Positions 7,208 through 13,720 of a stretch of DNA of 19,684 bases are shown here, piece after piece. The notes under the pieces were generated by a model. The model searched no databases. It was given only the letters and a program-made list of their open reading frames with translations, and was not told the origin of the DNA. The DNA is taken from the NCBI GenBank assembly GCA_964644555.1, contig CAZXWI010000021.1, positions 1 through 19,684 on the forward strand, given 5' to 3'. Numbering within the stretch: position 1 is the stretch's first letter; every line of letters begins with the position of its first letter. The position numbers and the translations under genes were made by a program. Source of the DNA: RUG14186 sp964644555 (GTDB taxonomy: Bacteria; Bacillota; Clostridia; Eubacteriales; Anaerofustaceae).

Positions 7208-8194
7208 ATGAGTATTCGCATAGGAATTTTAGGTTACGGAAATTTGGGAAAAGGCGTGGAATGTGCTGTCAAGCAAAATCCTGATACGGTTCTTGAAGCT
7301 ATTTTCACAAGACGAGATCCCAATACTATAAAACCTCTTACAGATGGGGTAAAAGTATGCCATGTCAGCGAAATCGAAAATTACAAAGATGATATCGATG
7401 TATTAATTCTTTGCGGAGGCAGTGCCACTGATTTACCCGTTCAAACACCGCAATATGCAAAATTCTTCAATGTTATAGATAGTTTTGACACCCATGCGAA
7501 AATAAATGAACATTTCGAAAATGTAAATAAATCGGCAAAAGAATGTAACCACGTGGCAATTATTGCTTGCGGTTGGGACCCCGGAATGTTTTCTTTAAAC
7601 CGACTTTATGCAAATTGCGTTTTGCCAAACGGATGCGATTACACATTTTGGGGAAAAGGCGTAAGCCAAGGTCATTCCGATGCTATACGAAGAATCGATG
7701 GAGTAGTTGATGCAAAACAATATACAATTCCTAAGAACGATGCTCTTGAAGCCGTCAGAAGCGGACTTTCTCCCAGATTGACAACAAGAGATAAACATTT
7801 AAGGGAATGTTTTGTGGTTGTAAAAGAGGGTGCCGATAAAGACAAAATCAAAGAGGAAATCGTTACTATGCCGAATTATTTTGCCGATTACGATACGATA
7901 GTTCATTTTGTATCCCAAGAAGAACTAAATAAGGAGCATAGTGCAATGCCACACGGCGGCTTTGTTTTCAGATATGCCCAAACGGGTTGGAATAATGAAA
8001 ACACGGCTCTTATAGAGTACAACCTTAAGCTGGATTCCAATCCGGAATTTACCGCAAATGTATTGCTTGCGTATGCAAGAGCCGCATACAGGCTGAGCAT
8101 GGAAGGTAACTACGGCTGCAAAACGGTTTTGGATATACCACCGAAATATTTATCAAACGATAACGATGTAAATTTAAGAAAAATGTTTGTATAA
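7208..8194 (+). CDS. ddh: meso-Diaminopimelate dehydrogenase
   Basis: Ddh makes meso-diaminopimelate directly from tetrahydrodipicolinate, ammonia and NADPH, bypassing the four-step acylated or aminotransferase branches, and supplies both lysine and peptidoglycan DAP. The 328-residue product matches the usual length of about 325. It has an N-terminal Rossmann motif GYGNLG (9-14), CGGSATDLPVQTPQYAKFFN (69-88), DSFDTHAKI (91-99), ACGWDPGMFSLNR (120-132), WGKGVSQGHSDAIRRI (148-163) and MPNYFADYDT (221-230), all highly typical of the family. ATG 7208 is chosen because AGGAGG (7194-7199) lies eight bases upstream; an earlier in-frame ATG at 7169 overlaps the promoter. It has its own promoter and a very strong terminator. 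Confidence 0.97.
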   Translation: MSIRIGILGYGNLGKGVECAVKQNPDTVLEAIFTRRDPNTIKPLTDGVKVCHVSEIENYKDDIDVLILCGGSATDLPVQTPQYAKFFNVIDSFDTHAKINEHFENVNKSAKECNHVAIIACGWDPGMFSLNRLYANCVLPNGCDYTFWGKGVSQGHSDAIRRIDGVVDAKQYTIPKNDALEAVRSGLSPRLTTRDKHLRECFVVVKEGADKDKIKEEIVTMPNYFADYDTIVHFVSQEELNKEHSAMPHGGFVFRYAQTGWNNENTALIEYNLKLDSNPEFTANVLLAYARAAYRLSMEGNYGCKTVLDIPPKYLSNDNDVNLRKMFV

Positions 8195-8229
8195 AAATAC
8201 AGCTCGGAGATTCTCCGAGCTGTATTTTT
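8193..8229. terminator. Bidirectional terminator between ddh and sdpI
   Basis: A perfect 17-bp stem pairs 8193-8209 with 8213-8229 around a 3-base loop. The outer pairs are five A and five T, giving a T-run on both strands. It ends ddh (plus) and the sdpI operon (minus), which converge here. Confidence 0.9.
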
Positions 8230-8255
8230 ATGTGTTTTACTAAACATTTTGCTTA

Positions 8256-8915
8256 TTATTTGGTATTTTTCATCTTCTTTTGATAGAGTATGTATGAATA
8301 CAAAATAGGTGCAAGGCAAATAACGGAAAGCATTATAAATATCATCCAATATGTTTTTTTAATATCAAAGCTCATTATAAGCATTGAAATACCGCCGATG
8401 ACCCAAATAAGTCCTGCGAATCTATGAGTTTTGTTCCAAATTTCGATGTCGGATAATGTCCAAGGCACTCTTATTCCCACAGTATATGTTTGTTTGCATT
8501 TCGGAAGATAATTCCCGATAATGATAAACAAAACGCTTAGAAACAGCATAACGAACATTCCCACATTCACATTTACACCGATTGAGTATGCATAGCTGAT
8601 TGAACAAACCAAAACAGAGCATAGCGGAGTTATCCAAAATACGGATGCAAGCATTTTATTGTTGATATTGTCGCTTTTGGGGTCTTTGGATGTTGCCCAA
8701 ACGCTGAAAAACTGCAAAAGAAGCATGAAAGCAGGTATGCCGAAAACCGTAAATGCCTTTGATGAATATCCGTTAGGTTCGTTGCCAATGCCCCAATGGG
8801 TGGGCATGGTATCGGGTAGTTTGTTCCAAAGAACTACTCCGAAAATAACCGGCAATAGAATCACCAAAGACGATAACATCAATGTGTTTTTATTTTTTTT
8901 GATAAATTTTTTCAT
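8256..8915 (-). CDS. sdpI: SdpI-family immunity membrane protein
   Basis: In Bacillus, SdpI protects the cell from the secreted killing peptide SdpC and signals to the repressor SdpR. This 219-residue protein has an N-terminal hydrophobic helix followed by a DUF1648-type segment (LPDTMPTHWG, then GYSSK) and the SdpI signature GIRVPWTLSDIEIW followed by KTHRFAG near residue 165. About five or six membrane helices are seen and the C-terminus is Lys-rich. An ATG at 8924 is only one base after AAAGGA, whereas ATG 8915 is ten bases away, so I chose 8915. The gene overlaps the end of sdpR and is the last of a three-gene operon. No sdpABC toxin genes are in the window. Confidence 0.88.
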   Translation of the reverse strand: MKKFIKKNKNTLMLSSLVILLPVIFGVVLWNKLPDTMPTHWGIGNEPNGYSSKAFTVFGIPAFMLLLQFFSVWATSKDPKSDNINNKMLASVFWITPLCSVLVCSISYAYSIGVNVNVGMFVMLFLSVLFIIIGNYLPKCKQTYTVGIRVPWTLSDIEIWNKTHRFAGLIWVIGGISMLIMSFDIKKTYWMIFIMLSVICLAPILYSYILYQKKMKNTK

Positions 8916-9183
8916 TCTGCTCATTTCCTTTCAGCTCGCTGACCCAAAGCATTACTTCTTCCAATACGGAAGTGTTGATTTCGTAGAAAATAAATTTGCC
9001 ATCTCTCTCATCTCTGATAAGATCCGCTTCTTTTAATACGGATAAGTGTCTGGACACAGCCGCAGATGATATTAAAAATTTATCTGATATATCACCGGCA
9101 CTCATTCTTCCGCTTTTGAGCATATTCAATACTTCTCTTCTTACTGGGTCGGCAAGTGCTTTTAATGTTTGTTGCAATGCCAT
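8890..9183 (-). CDS. sdpR: ArsR-family transcriptional repressor, SdpR type
   Basis: This is a 97-residue winged helix-turn-helix regulator of the ArsR/SdpR group. It shows LKALADPVRREVLNML (8-23), a helix-turn-helix with DISDKFLISSAAVSRHLSVL (about 31-50), and the wing segment ADLIRDERDGKFIFYEIN (about 53-70). No metal-binding cysteines are present, as in SdpR, so it is unlikely to be a metal sensor. TAGGAAG gives a ribosome binding site seven bases from ATG and overlaps the stop codon of the preceding CPBP gene. The 3' end overlaps sdpI. In Bacillus, SdpR represses its own sdpRI operon. The palindrome at 10099-10122 is the likely site here (inference). Confidence 0.88.
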   Translation of the reverse strand: MALQQTLKALADPVRREVLNMLKSGRMSAGDISDKFLISSAAVSRHLSVLKEADLIRDERDGKFIFYEINTSVLEEVMLWVSELKGNEQNEKIYQKK

Positions 9184-9194
9184 GGTAATACTTC

Positions 9195-10082
9195 CTAATT
9201 ATTTTTTGCCTTTTTATTTTTAATGCAGATTATTAATGCCAAAACTATCATCGGTATCATGGCGATAATGCCTACAGGAGCAGGCCCGAGAATCATTTCG
9301 TTTGCATATAGCGGATTAATCGCCATGAGAGGAAGTGTGGCAATGGCATTCAATGCTCCGTGTGCAATCGAGGGGATCCAAATGCATTCGCTTTTTTCAT
9401 ATAGGGCATCAAGGAAAATGCCGAATACTGTAGTAAAGATGCAAAACAACAACATACCGATAATGGGGAAGCCCCAATAATCGAACCCATACTCATAACC
9501 GGCTAAAATCATAACTGGCCAATGCCATATACCCCATATGATACCGCCGATAATTCTGCCTTTATTTACACCGAACTTTTCTTTGAGCATTGGGTACATT
9601 GCACCCCTCCAGCCGATTTCTTCACCGAAAGCAAATACACCGTTTATTATGGGTGCCCAACTGACTGCCTGAAGCGCCTGCAAAGCAATCAATGAGGGAA
9701 TGGTGTATCCGGCATCATATATTTGTTGTAGCATTTCTTCTGTATAGGCTAATGTTACATAAGAAAAGCTTAAATCAAGCCTACCGGGCATAACGAGAAA
9801 ATATACAATCGCTCCCAAAAAAGTAAGGAGTGCCGGAGCAAACCATGCCGAGAGTATCATCAAGATATTGCCTTTTATTTTTAATTTAAGACCGGATTCT
9901 TTAACCGAAATTTTTGATAGTAAAACTGCGGCAAAGGGGGAAAACATTGAAAAGGACAATATTTGTGAAAATGATGATGAGCTGCCGTTTTTATATGCCA
10001 CACTCGCAAATATTTGCAATATCCAGCCGAGTGCGAAAGTAAGAATAATGTAGGTGGTAAATTTCTTTTTATCGTATCTCAT
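9195..10082 (-). CDS. CPBP-family intramembrane protease
   Basis: The 295-residue multi-pass membrane protein has the three CPBP (Abi, CAAX protease and bacteriocin-processing) motifs: FGEEIGWRG with E154, E155 and R159; WGIWHWPVM with H187; and HGALN with H241 and N245. All glutamyl-protease catalytic residues appear intact. Several relatives lie in bacteriocin loci and give self-immunity; others act on prenylated or membrane substrates. ATG 10082 is chosen because GAGGT lies about six bases upstream; the reading frame extends to an earlier ATG at 10193, but that region holds the promoter and operator. It is the first gene of the operon, 11 bases before sdpR. A role in immunity alongside SdpI is inferred from context. 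Confidence 0.88.
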   Translation of the reverse strand: MRYDKKKFTTYIILTFALGWILQIFASVAYKNGSSSSFSQILSFSMFSPFAAVLLSKISVKESGLKLKIKGNILMILSAWFAPALLTFLGAIVYFLVMPGRLDLSFSYVTLAYTEEMLQQIYDAGYTIPSLIALQALQAVSWAPIINGVFAFGEEIGWRGAMYPMLKEKFGVNKGRIIGGIIWGIWHWPVMILAGYEYGFDYWGFPIIGMLLFCIFTTVFGIFLDALYEKSECIWIPSIAHGALNAIATLPLMAINPLYANEMILGPAPVGIIAMIPMIVLALIICIKNKKAKNN

Positions 10083-10098
10083 ATGCGTACCTCGTTTA

Positions 10099-10122
10099 AC
10101 ATTTAACTTAATTGTTAAATGT
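10099..10122. promoter_or_regulatory. 24-bp inverted repeat at the transcription start, probable SdpR operator
   Basis: ACATTTAAC (10099-10107) and GTTAAATGT (10114-10122) are perfect 9-bp inverted arms with a 6-base spacer. The repeat abuts the -10 box and spans the expected start point, the usual place for a dimeric winged-helix repressor. The operon encodes such a repressor, so autorepression is the simplest reading (inference). Confidence 0.65.
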
Positions 10123-10151
10123 ATTGTATCGTGTTTGGGAGGGGTTGTCAA
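10123..10151 (-). promoter_or_regulatory. Sigma-A promoter of the CPBP-sdpR-sdpI operon
   Basis: On the minus strand, a perfect -35 TTGACA (complement of 10146-10151) is followed after exactly 17 bases by TACAAT (complement of 10123-10128). Expected transcription start is near 10116, inside the adjacent inverted repeat. Confidence 0.85.
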
Positions 10152-10196
10152 GAGATTTATGATTATAGTAAAATTAATTTGAGTGCCGCACAAAAA

Positions 10197-10226
10197 TATA
10201 CCCGCAATGGTGTATATGCGGGTATA
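10197..10226 (-). terminator. Intrinsic terminator of the cotJ operon
   Basis: TATACCCGCA (10197-10206) pairs perfectly with TGCGGGTATA (10217-10226). On the minus strand a run of five T (complement of 10192-10196) follows. It lies 11 bases beyond the cotJC stop codon. Confidence 0.8.
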
Positions 10227-10237
10227 AGCTTTAAATA

Positions 10238-10810
10238 TTAAAACACCTTCTTACTTCCGTAATACTCTTCCACCAATCTCAATGTTTCACCAAAACGCTG
10301 GAAATGCACTACTTCTCTTTCTCTTAAATATCTCAAAGAGTCTTTTAACAATGGATCATCGGTCATTTTGATAAGATTTTCGTAGGTGATGCGTGCCTTT
10401 TGTTCTGCTGCCATGTCTTCTGTTAGGTCTACGATGGGGTCGCCTTTAGAGCCTACAGCCACCATGTCGAATGTTTGACCGCTTGTGTTGATATAATAAG
10501 GGTTGCAGCCATGTTCTACAAAATATTTATCAAATCCAGCCTTTAACATTTCGTCTTTCGTAGCACCCGAAATAAGCTGAGTAAACATTTCTCCGACCAT
10601 TTCTATATGCCCGAGTTCCTCGGTGGCAATATCGGTTAAAATTCCTTTTCCTTCCTTCAGAGGCATACAGAATCTTTGTGTTAAATATCGGGTTGAAGCT
10701 CCGAGTTCGCCGTCGGGCCCGCCGTACTGCGTTATAATATTCATTGCCATTTGGGGATTCTTTTCGCTTACTCTCACAGGACGCTGCACTGTTTTAGAAT
10801 ATATCCACAT
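10238..10810 (-). CDS. cotJC: Spore coat protein CotJC (manganese catalase family)
   Basis: CotJC is a ferritin-like dimanganese catalase homologue assembled into the spore coat. The 190-residue product keeps the expected metal ligands: E35 in GELGAS, E65 and H68 in TEELGH, E136 in MAAEQKAR, and H169 in EREVVHF. It starts MWIYSKTVQRPV and includes YGGPDGELGAS, typical of CotJC. It lacks the long C-terminal tail of secreted-type manganese catalases. Its ATG overlaps the cotJB stop codon (TAATG), so translation is coupled. A GAGGTGATG stretch just upstream gives the ribosome binding site. With an intact metal site it may have real peroxide-degrading activity (inference). In Bacillus the operon is sigma-E controlled, but I could not identify that promoter here. 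Confidence 0.95.
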   Translation of the reverse strand: MWIYSKTVQRPVRVSEKNPQMAMNIITQYGGPDGELGASTRYLTQRFCMPLKEGKGILTDIATEELGHIEMVGEMFTQLISGATKDEMLKAGFDKYFVEHGCNPYYINTSGQTFDMVAVGSKGDPIVDLTEDMAAEQKARITYENLIKMTDDPLLKDSLRYLREREVVHFQRFGETLRLVEEYYGSKKVF

Positions 10811-11091
10811 TATTCATCACCTCCGCATTCACAAGAACATTTGCAATGGTTGCCGACCGCCCATCTGTCGATGTAAGTCCATGAATCTTGTGCGGTGTCA
10901 TACATTGTCAAAGGGTCGTTATAAGTGGTATTGTATTCATTGATAAGTCTGTTCAATTCGGTTGCATAATGGTTATGCCTCTCCAAGGTCTGCGTATCAT
11001 TGGGGTGCGTGTCGAGATACAATGCCGTCTCCAGAGCCGCAAAACGGTATTTACATATATCATTCAGCATTTTTTCTTGCTTATTTAACAT
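10810..11091 (-). CDS. cotJB: Spore coat protein CotJB, with Cys-rich tail
   Basis: CotJB is a small coat protein needed with CotJA for CotJC incorporation in Bacillus. The 93-residue product carries the family core: YRFAALETALYLDTHPND (15-32), then an HNHYATELNRLINEY helix (39-53) and a WTYIDRWAVG segment (71-80) in place of the usual Trp-rich end. The last residues contain four cysteines in seven positions (C83, C85, C87, C89), which I do not remember as usual for the family and which could bind metal or cross-link in the coat. It overlaps cotJA by seven bases at its start and shares one base with cotJC at its end. Confidence 0.9.
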   Translation of the reverse strand: MLNKQEKMLNDICKYRFAALETALYLDTHPNDTQTLERHNHYATELNRLINEYNTTYNDPLTMYDTAQDSWTYIDRWAVGNHCKCSCECGGDE

Positions 11092-11279
11092 AGCCGTTCT
11101 CCTCCGCCCACATTACCGCAAAACGGTGAATACAAAACTTCGTAGAGGCTGCCCTTTTCCAAAGCTTCATCCAAATCATATTCTTCCACATCTAATTGAT
11201 ATGGCACATAAGCGTGGTACATTTTAGGTTCCTTTGGCATGAAAGGCACCAAAGGAGTGAAATCATTTCTTCTTTGCAT
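11085..11279 (-). CDS. cotJA: Spore coat associated protein CotJA
   Basis: The 64-residue product has the CotJA core HAYVPYQ (22-28) followed by YDLDEALEKGSLYEVLYSPF (34-53), preceded by a short charged and proline-bearing N-terminus. CotJA is an inner-coat component that works with CotJB and CotJC. ATG 11279 is chosen because AAAGGA lies about eight bases upstream; an in-frame ATG at 11312 would place that ribosome binding site inside the gene. The C-terminus, after FCGNVGGG, ends in cysteine. It is first in the three-gene operon and overlaps cotJB by seven bases. I could not identify a convincing sporulation sigma factor promoter upstream. Confidence 0.88.
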   Translation of the reverse strand: MQRRNDFTPLVPFMPKEPKMYHAYVPYQLDVEEYDLDEALEKGSLYEVLYSPFCGNVGGGERLC

Positions 11280-11527
11280 AGTTAAATTCCTTTCAAGCTG
11301 ATTTACAAACAAGATATTGTTCTTTATATAATATTTATGATGAGAATAAATGTGCCTTGTAATATGCGATTATAACAACTATATTTAAATCTATCGGTTT
11401 TCTTTTAAATAAATTTTATATCCGAAATATTAGTGATATAGCGATTTATTTGGTGGGTATACAGCGGTTATGAATAATAATCAGATTGTGAAGTCGGTGT
11501 CGAATGCGGTATATAAAGCACATCCGC

Positions 11528-11659
11528 TTACTTATGCCAACGCATACGCTGCTTAATAAGATAAATGATTTGTACAACCAGACAAACCGAAATGGAGAAG
11601 TATGCACAATATTGACAAAGTTTTGCCCCTATATCAAATATTTTTTCCAAAGTATCCAT
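11528..11659 (-). CDS. Candidate small single-pass membrane protein (43 aa)
   Basis: This unrecognised reading frame encodes 43 residues: a short N-terminal part (MDTLEKIFDIGAK), one hydrophobic segment of about 22 residues (14-35, with cysteines at 15, 18 and 26), and a basic tail ending KQRMRWHK. The positive-inside rule predicts a cytoplasmic C-terminus. Support for a real gene is regulatory: GAGG seven bases before ATG, and a TTGGCA-17-TATAAT promoter giving a leader of about 27 bases. No clear terminator follows. Size and layout resemble small membrane peptides such as type I toxins or regulators of membrane complexes, but I see no homology to a named one. A short plus-strand frame overlaps its 3' end. 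Confidence 0.5.
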   Translation of the reverse strand: MDTLEKIFDIGAKLCQYCAYFSISVCLVVQIIYLIKQRMRWHK

Positions 11660-11692
11660 AACGAAACCTCGTGATTAAATAATTTTTAACAT

Positions 11693-11721
11693 ATTATATC
11701 GAATAATAATATCTATGCCAA
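11693..11721 (-). promoter_or_regulatory. Near-consensus sigma-A promoter for the 43-aa gene
   Basis: On the minus strand, -35 TTGGCA (complement of 11716-11721) and a perfect -10 TATAAT (complement of 11693-11698) are separated by exactly 17 bases. It points into the small membrane protein frame; no other minus-strand gene lies between it and the cotJ operon. Confidence 0.7.
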
Positions 11722-11723
11722 AC

Positions 11724-11777
11724 TTAAACGCTTCTATATCTGTCTCTTAAAAAAGAGGCAGGTACAGAGGCGTTTAA
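11724..11777 (+). repeat. 25-bp imperfect hairpin in the cotJA-dinB gap
   Basis: Positions 11724-11748 pair with 11753-11777 around an AAAA loop: 21 Watson-Crick pairs, three G-T wobbles and one A-C mismatch. The wobbles are G-U only in plus-strand RNA and would be A-C mismatches in minus-strand RNA, which points to a plus-strand transcript. No U-run follows, so it is not a normal terminator. A second 9-bp inverted repeat lies at 11822-11830 and 11844-11852. Nothing else recognisable was found in 11280-12018 beyond the elements listed separately. Confidence 0.55.
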
Positions 11778-11969
11778 TATATTCGAATATAATCCTAAGA
11801 TAAAGATTTTATTCGAACAAACAAACTCGTTGAAATGATATATACGAGTTTGATTTACACCCTCATTAAGCATCACTCCCCTTTCTTCGTCATAATTGAT
11901 TACTAGTTAAATTTACAGTGATGTAATAAACATTTAATATGGAAATAATGTGCTAAAGTGAAAATGATA

Positions 11970-11978
11970 TGTTATAAT
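11970..11978 (+). promoter_or_regulatory. Extended -10 promoter of dinB
   Basis: TGT followed by TATAAT (11973-11978) forms an extended -10, about 40 bases before the dinB ATG. No good -35 is seen 17 bases upstream. Confidence 0.6.
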
Positions 11979-11983
11979 TAATA

Positions 11984-11997
11984 CAAACATCAGTTTG
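11984..11997. promoter_or_regulatory. Possible LexA-like operator of dinB
   Basis: CAAAC, four bases, GTTTG forms an inverted repeat just downstream of the -10 box. It resembles the Gram-positive LexA (DinR) box, whose core is GAAC-N4-GTTC, with one changed base per arm. Position and neighbour gene (a damage-inducible polymerase) fit, but the match is imperfect and it could be coincidence. Confidence 0.3.
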
Positions 11998-12018
11998 ATA
12001 AATGAGTGAGGTAATAAA

Positions 12019-13275
12019 ATGAAACACACTCTTAAAGAACATACTGTTTTCCATGTGGATGTCAACAGTGCATTTTTGTCGTGGAGTGCAGTCGATACTC
12101 TGAAAAAAGACCCAAATGCAGTGGATTTGAGGCTTATTCCGTCGGCAGTCGGCGGGGACACAAATACCAGACACGGAATAATATTGGCTAAGTCGATACC
12201 GGCAAAGAAGTACGGAATAGTAACGGCTCAGCCTGTTATTCAGGCAATGAGAAAATGCCCCGAACTGGTGTTGGTGCCGGCTAATCATAAATTATATTCG
12301 CAATATTCGAAAGCTTTTATATCGATACTAAAAAAGTATTCGCCGATTATAGAGCAAGTATCGGTGGACGAAGCTTATATGGATATGAGTGGGTGTGAAT
12401 GGATGTATTCATCTGCCGAAGATGTTGCATATACCATAAAAGAGGAAATAAAAAATACATTGGGATTCAGCGTAAATATAGGCATATCATCAAACAAGCT
12501 CCTCGCCAAAATGGCAAGCGACTTTGAAAAGCCCGATAGAATACATACGCTGTATCCGGAAGAAATTAAAGATAAAATGTGGCCACTGCCTTTAGGGGAG
12601 CTTTTCGGAATTGGTAAAGTTACGGAGGCTAAGCTAAAATCTTCGGGATTTACCACCATAGGCAGTGTGGCAAGCTGCCCTGTGGATAAGCTTCAGCGGC
12701 TTTTAGGCGAAAAGTCGGGACTTAGCGTATATAATTCAGCCAACGGAATTAATTTGAGTGAAGTGAAATCGGTTTCGGACGAGCCTAAAAGCTACGGCAA
12801 TTCCGTTACCCTCAGTGAGGATATAACAGCGGATAATATATCTTCGCTGCTACTGCCGTCGTTAAGAAAGTTATGCGACAATGTAGCATTAAGGCTTCGG
12901 ACTGACGAAGTATGCACCAAAACCGTCAGTGTAGCAATAAAAACATACACATTTAAGAATTATTCCAAGCAGGCAACTTTGGTTTGTGCCACCAATTCGA
13001 GCCGGGAAATTTATGATATAGCATATAAATTGATGTTTGAACTTTGGGATAAAAAAATTCCTTTAAGGCTGATTGGTGTCAGTGCATCAAATATTGTGAA
13101 AAATCCAGTATTCCAGCAAAGTATGTTTGAGCAAGTGTCGCAAAATGTGCCTAAGAAAAATGATACATCGCTCTACAAAGCAACTGACATGATACGACAA
13201 AAATTCGGCAGCGATGCATTGGTTCGAGCTTCGTTTATGAATAAGATCAAAAAAGAAAATAAAGAAGATGAGTAA
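12019..13275 (+). CDS. dinB: DNA polymerase IV (Y-family translesion polymerase)
   Basis: Pol IV is a low-fidelity polymerase that copies past DNA lesions. The 418-residue product has palm, finger and thumb signatures: HVDVNSAF (12-19) with metal ligand D14 and steric-gate F19; RHGIILAKS (51-59); VPANHKLY (86-93); SVDEAYMDMSG (115-125) with catalytic D117 and E118; NIGISSNKLLAKMASDFEKP (153-172); and a helix-hairpin-helix LPLGELFGIGK (190-200). The little-finger domain fills about 255-355. QQSMF (366-370) looks like a beta-clamp-binding motif placed before a C-terminal extension of about 48 residues instead of at the very end. GTGAGG lies seven bases before ATG. It is transcribed alone, with an extended -10 promoter. 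Confidence 0.95.
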   Translation: MKHTLKEHTVFHVDVNSAFLSWSAVDTLKKDPNAVDLRLIPSAVGGDTNTRHGIILAKSIPAKKYGIVTAQPVIQAMRKCPELVLVPANHKLYSQYSKAFISILKKYSPIIEQVSVDEAYMDMSGCEWMYSSAEDVAYTIKEEIKNTLGFSVNIGISSNKLLAKMASDFEKPDRIHTLYPEEIKDKMWPLPLGELFGIGKVTEAKLKSSGFTTIGSVASCPVDKLQRLLGEKSGLSVYNSANGINLSEVKSVSDEPKSYGNSVTLSEDITADNISSLLLPSLRKLCDNVALRLRTDEVCTKTVSVAIKTYTFKNYSKQATLVCATNSSREIYDIAYKLMFELWDKKIPLRLIGVSASNIVKNPVFQQSMFEQVSQNVPKKNDTSLYKATDMIRQKFGSDALVRASFMNKIKKENKEDE

Positions 13276-13305
13276 AGTACCGGTATATTTCGGTATTTTA
13301 TTTTT
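13276..13305 (+). terminator. Probable terminator of dinB
   Basis: An 8-bp stem containing one G-T wobble pairs 13276-13283 with 13291-13298 around an 8-base loop, followed by a T-rich tail. The stem is AT-rich outside the TACCG/CGGTA core, so strength is uncertain. Confidence 0.5.
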
Positions 13306-13329
13306 ACTTAGGAGCAGAAAATAATTATA

Positions 13330-13358
13330 TTGACAAATGCGTAGATAGATTATATAAT
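13330..13358 (+). promoter_or_regulatory. Consensus sigma-A promoter of the padR operon
   Basis: A perfect TTGACA (13330-13335) and a perfect TATAAT (13353-13358) are separated by exactly 17 bases. This is the strongest promoter in the window by match. The -10 overlaps a palindromic operator. Confidence 0.9.
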
Positions 13359-13387
13359 ATCGTTAAACGATATCGTATAACGATATT
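13356..13387. promoter_or_regulatory. 32-bp double palindrome, probable PadR operator
   Basis: Four half-sites alternate as ATATCGT, ACGATAT, ATATCGT, ACGATAT, the middle two sharing bases to form ACGATATCGT. The whole block is a 32-bp inverted repeat with only one mismatched pair of positions. It covers the end of the -10 box and the expected start point and ends just before AAGGAGG, so a bound repressor would block initiation. The adjacent padR product is the likely ligand (inference). Confidence 0.75.
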
Positions 13388-13399
13388 AAGGAGGTCTTT

Positions 13400-13705
13400 A
13401 TGCCGAAAAAATCAATGGTGATTCTTACGGAGTCGATGTTTTATGTTTTGATGGCACTTAGTAAGAGTGCAATGTGTGGAACGCAAATAAACGATTTTGT
13501 TAATGCCAAAACTAAAGGCAGAGTACCTCTCGGCCCGGCCACCCTATATACGATATTGGCAAAGTTTGAAAACGAAAATTATATCAAAGAAATTGAAACA
13601 GACGGCAGAAAAAGAACCTACAAAATAACCGAAAAGGGCATTGATGTGTACAATCAGGAGCTTGAAAGGCTTAAAATGTGCATTAATGATGCCGAAGAAA
13701 TTTAA
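13400..13705 (+). CDS. PadR-family transcriptional regulator
   Basis: This 101-residue PadR winged-helix protein has an N-terminal helix-turn-helix (about 10-70, with LMALSKSAMCGTQI and LGPATLYTILAKFENENYI), a wing (ETDGRKRTYKITEKG) and a short C-terminal dimerisation helix, as in the small PadR subfamily. Such regulators usually repress a neighbouring membrane protein or transporter gene. Here the partner is the DUF2812 protein 15 bases downstream, a pairing common in Firmicutes. AAGGAGG (13388-13394) lies five bases before ATG. Autorepression through the double palindrome that overlaps its consensus promoter is very likely, though the inducer is unknown. Confidence 0.9.
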   Translation: MPKKSMVILTESMFYVLMALSKSAMCGTQINDFVNAKTKGRVPLGPATLYTILAKFENENYIKEIETDGRKRTYKITEKGIDVYNQELERLKMCINDAEEI

Positions 13706-13720
13706 AATAGGGAGGGAAAC

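Noticed and set aside
11360..11370. GCATATT on the minus strand upstream of cotJA as a sigma-E -35 element
   Set aside because: No CATA-type -10 lies 13-15 bases downstream; the nearest CATAAAT is 21 bases away, so the pair does not form a sigma-E promoter.
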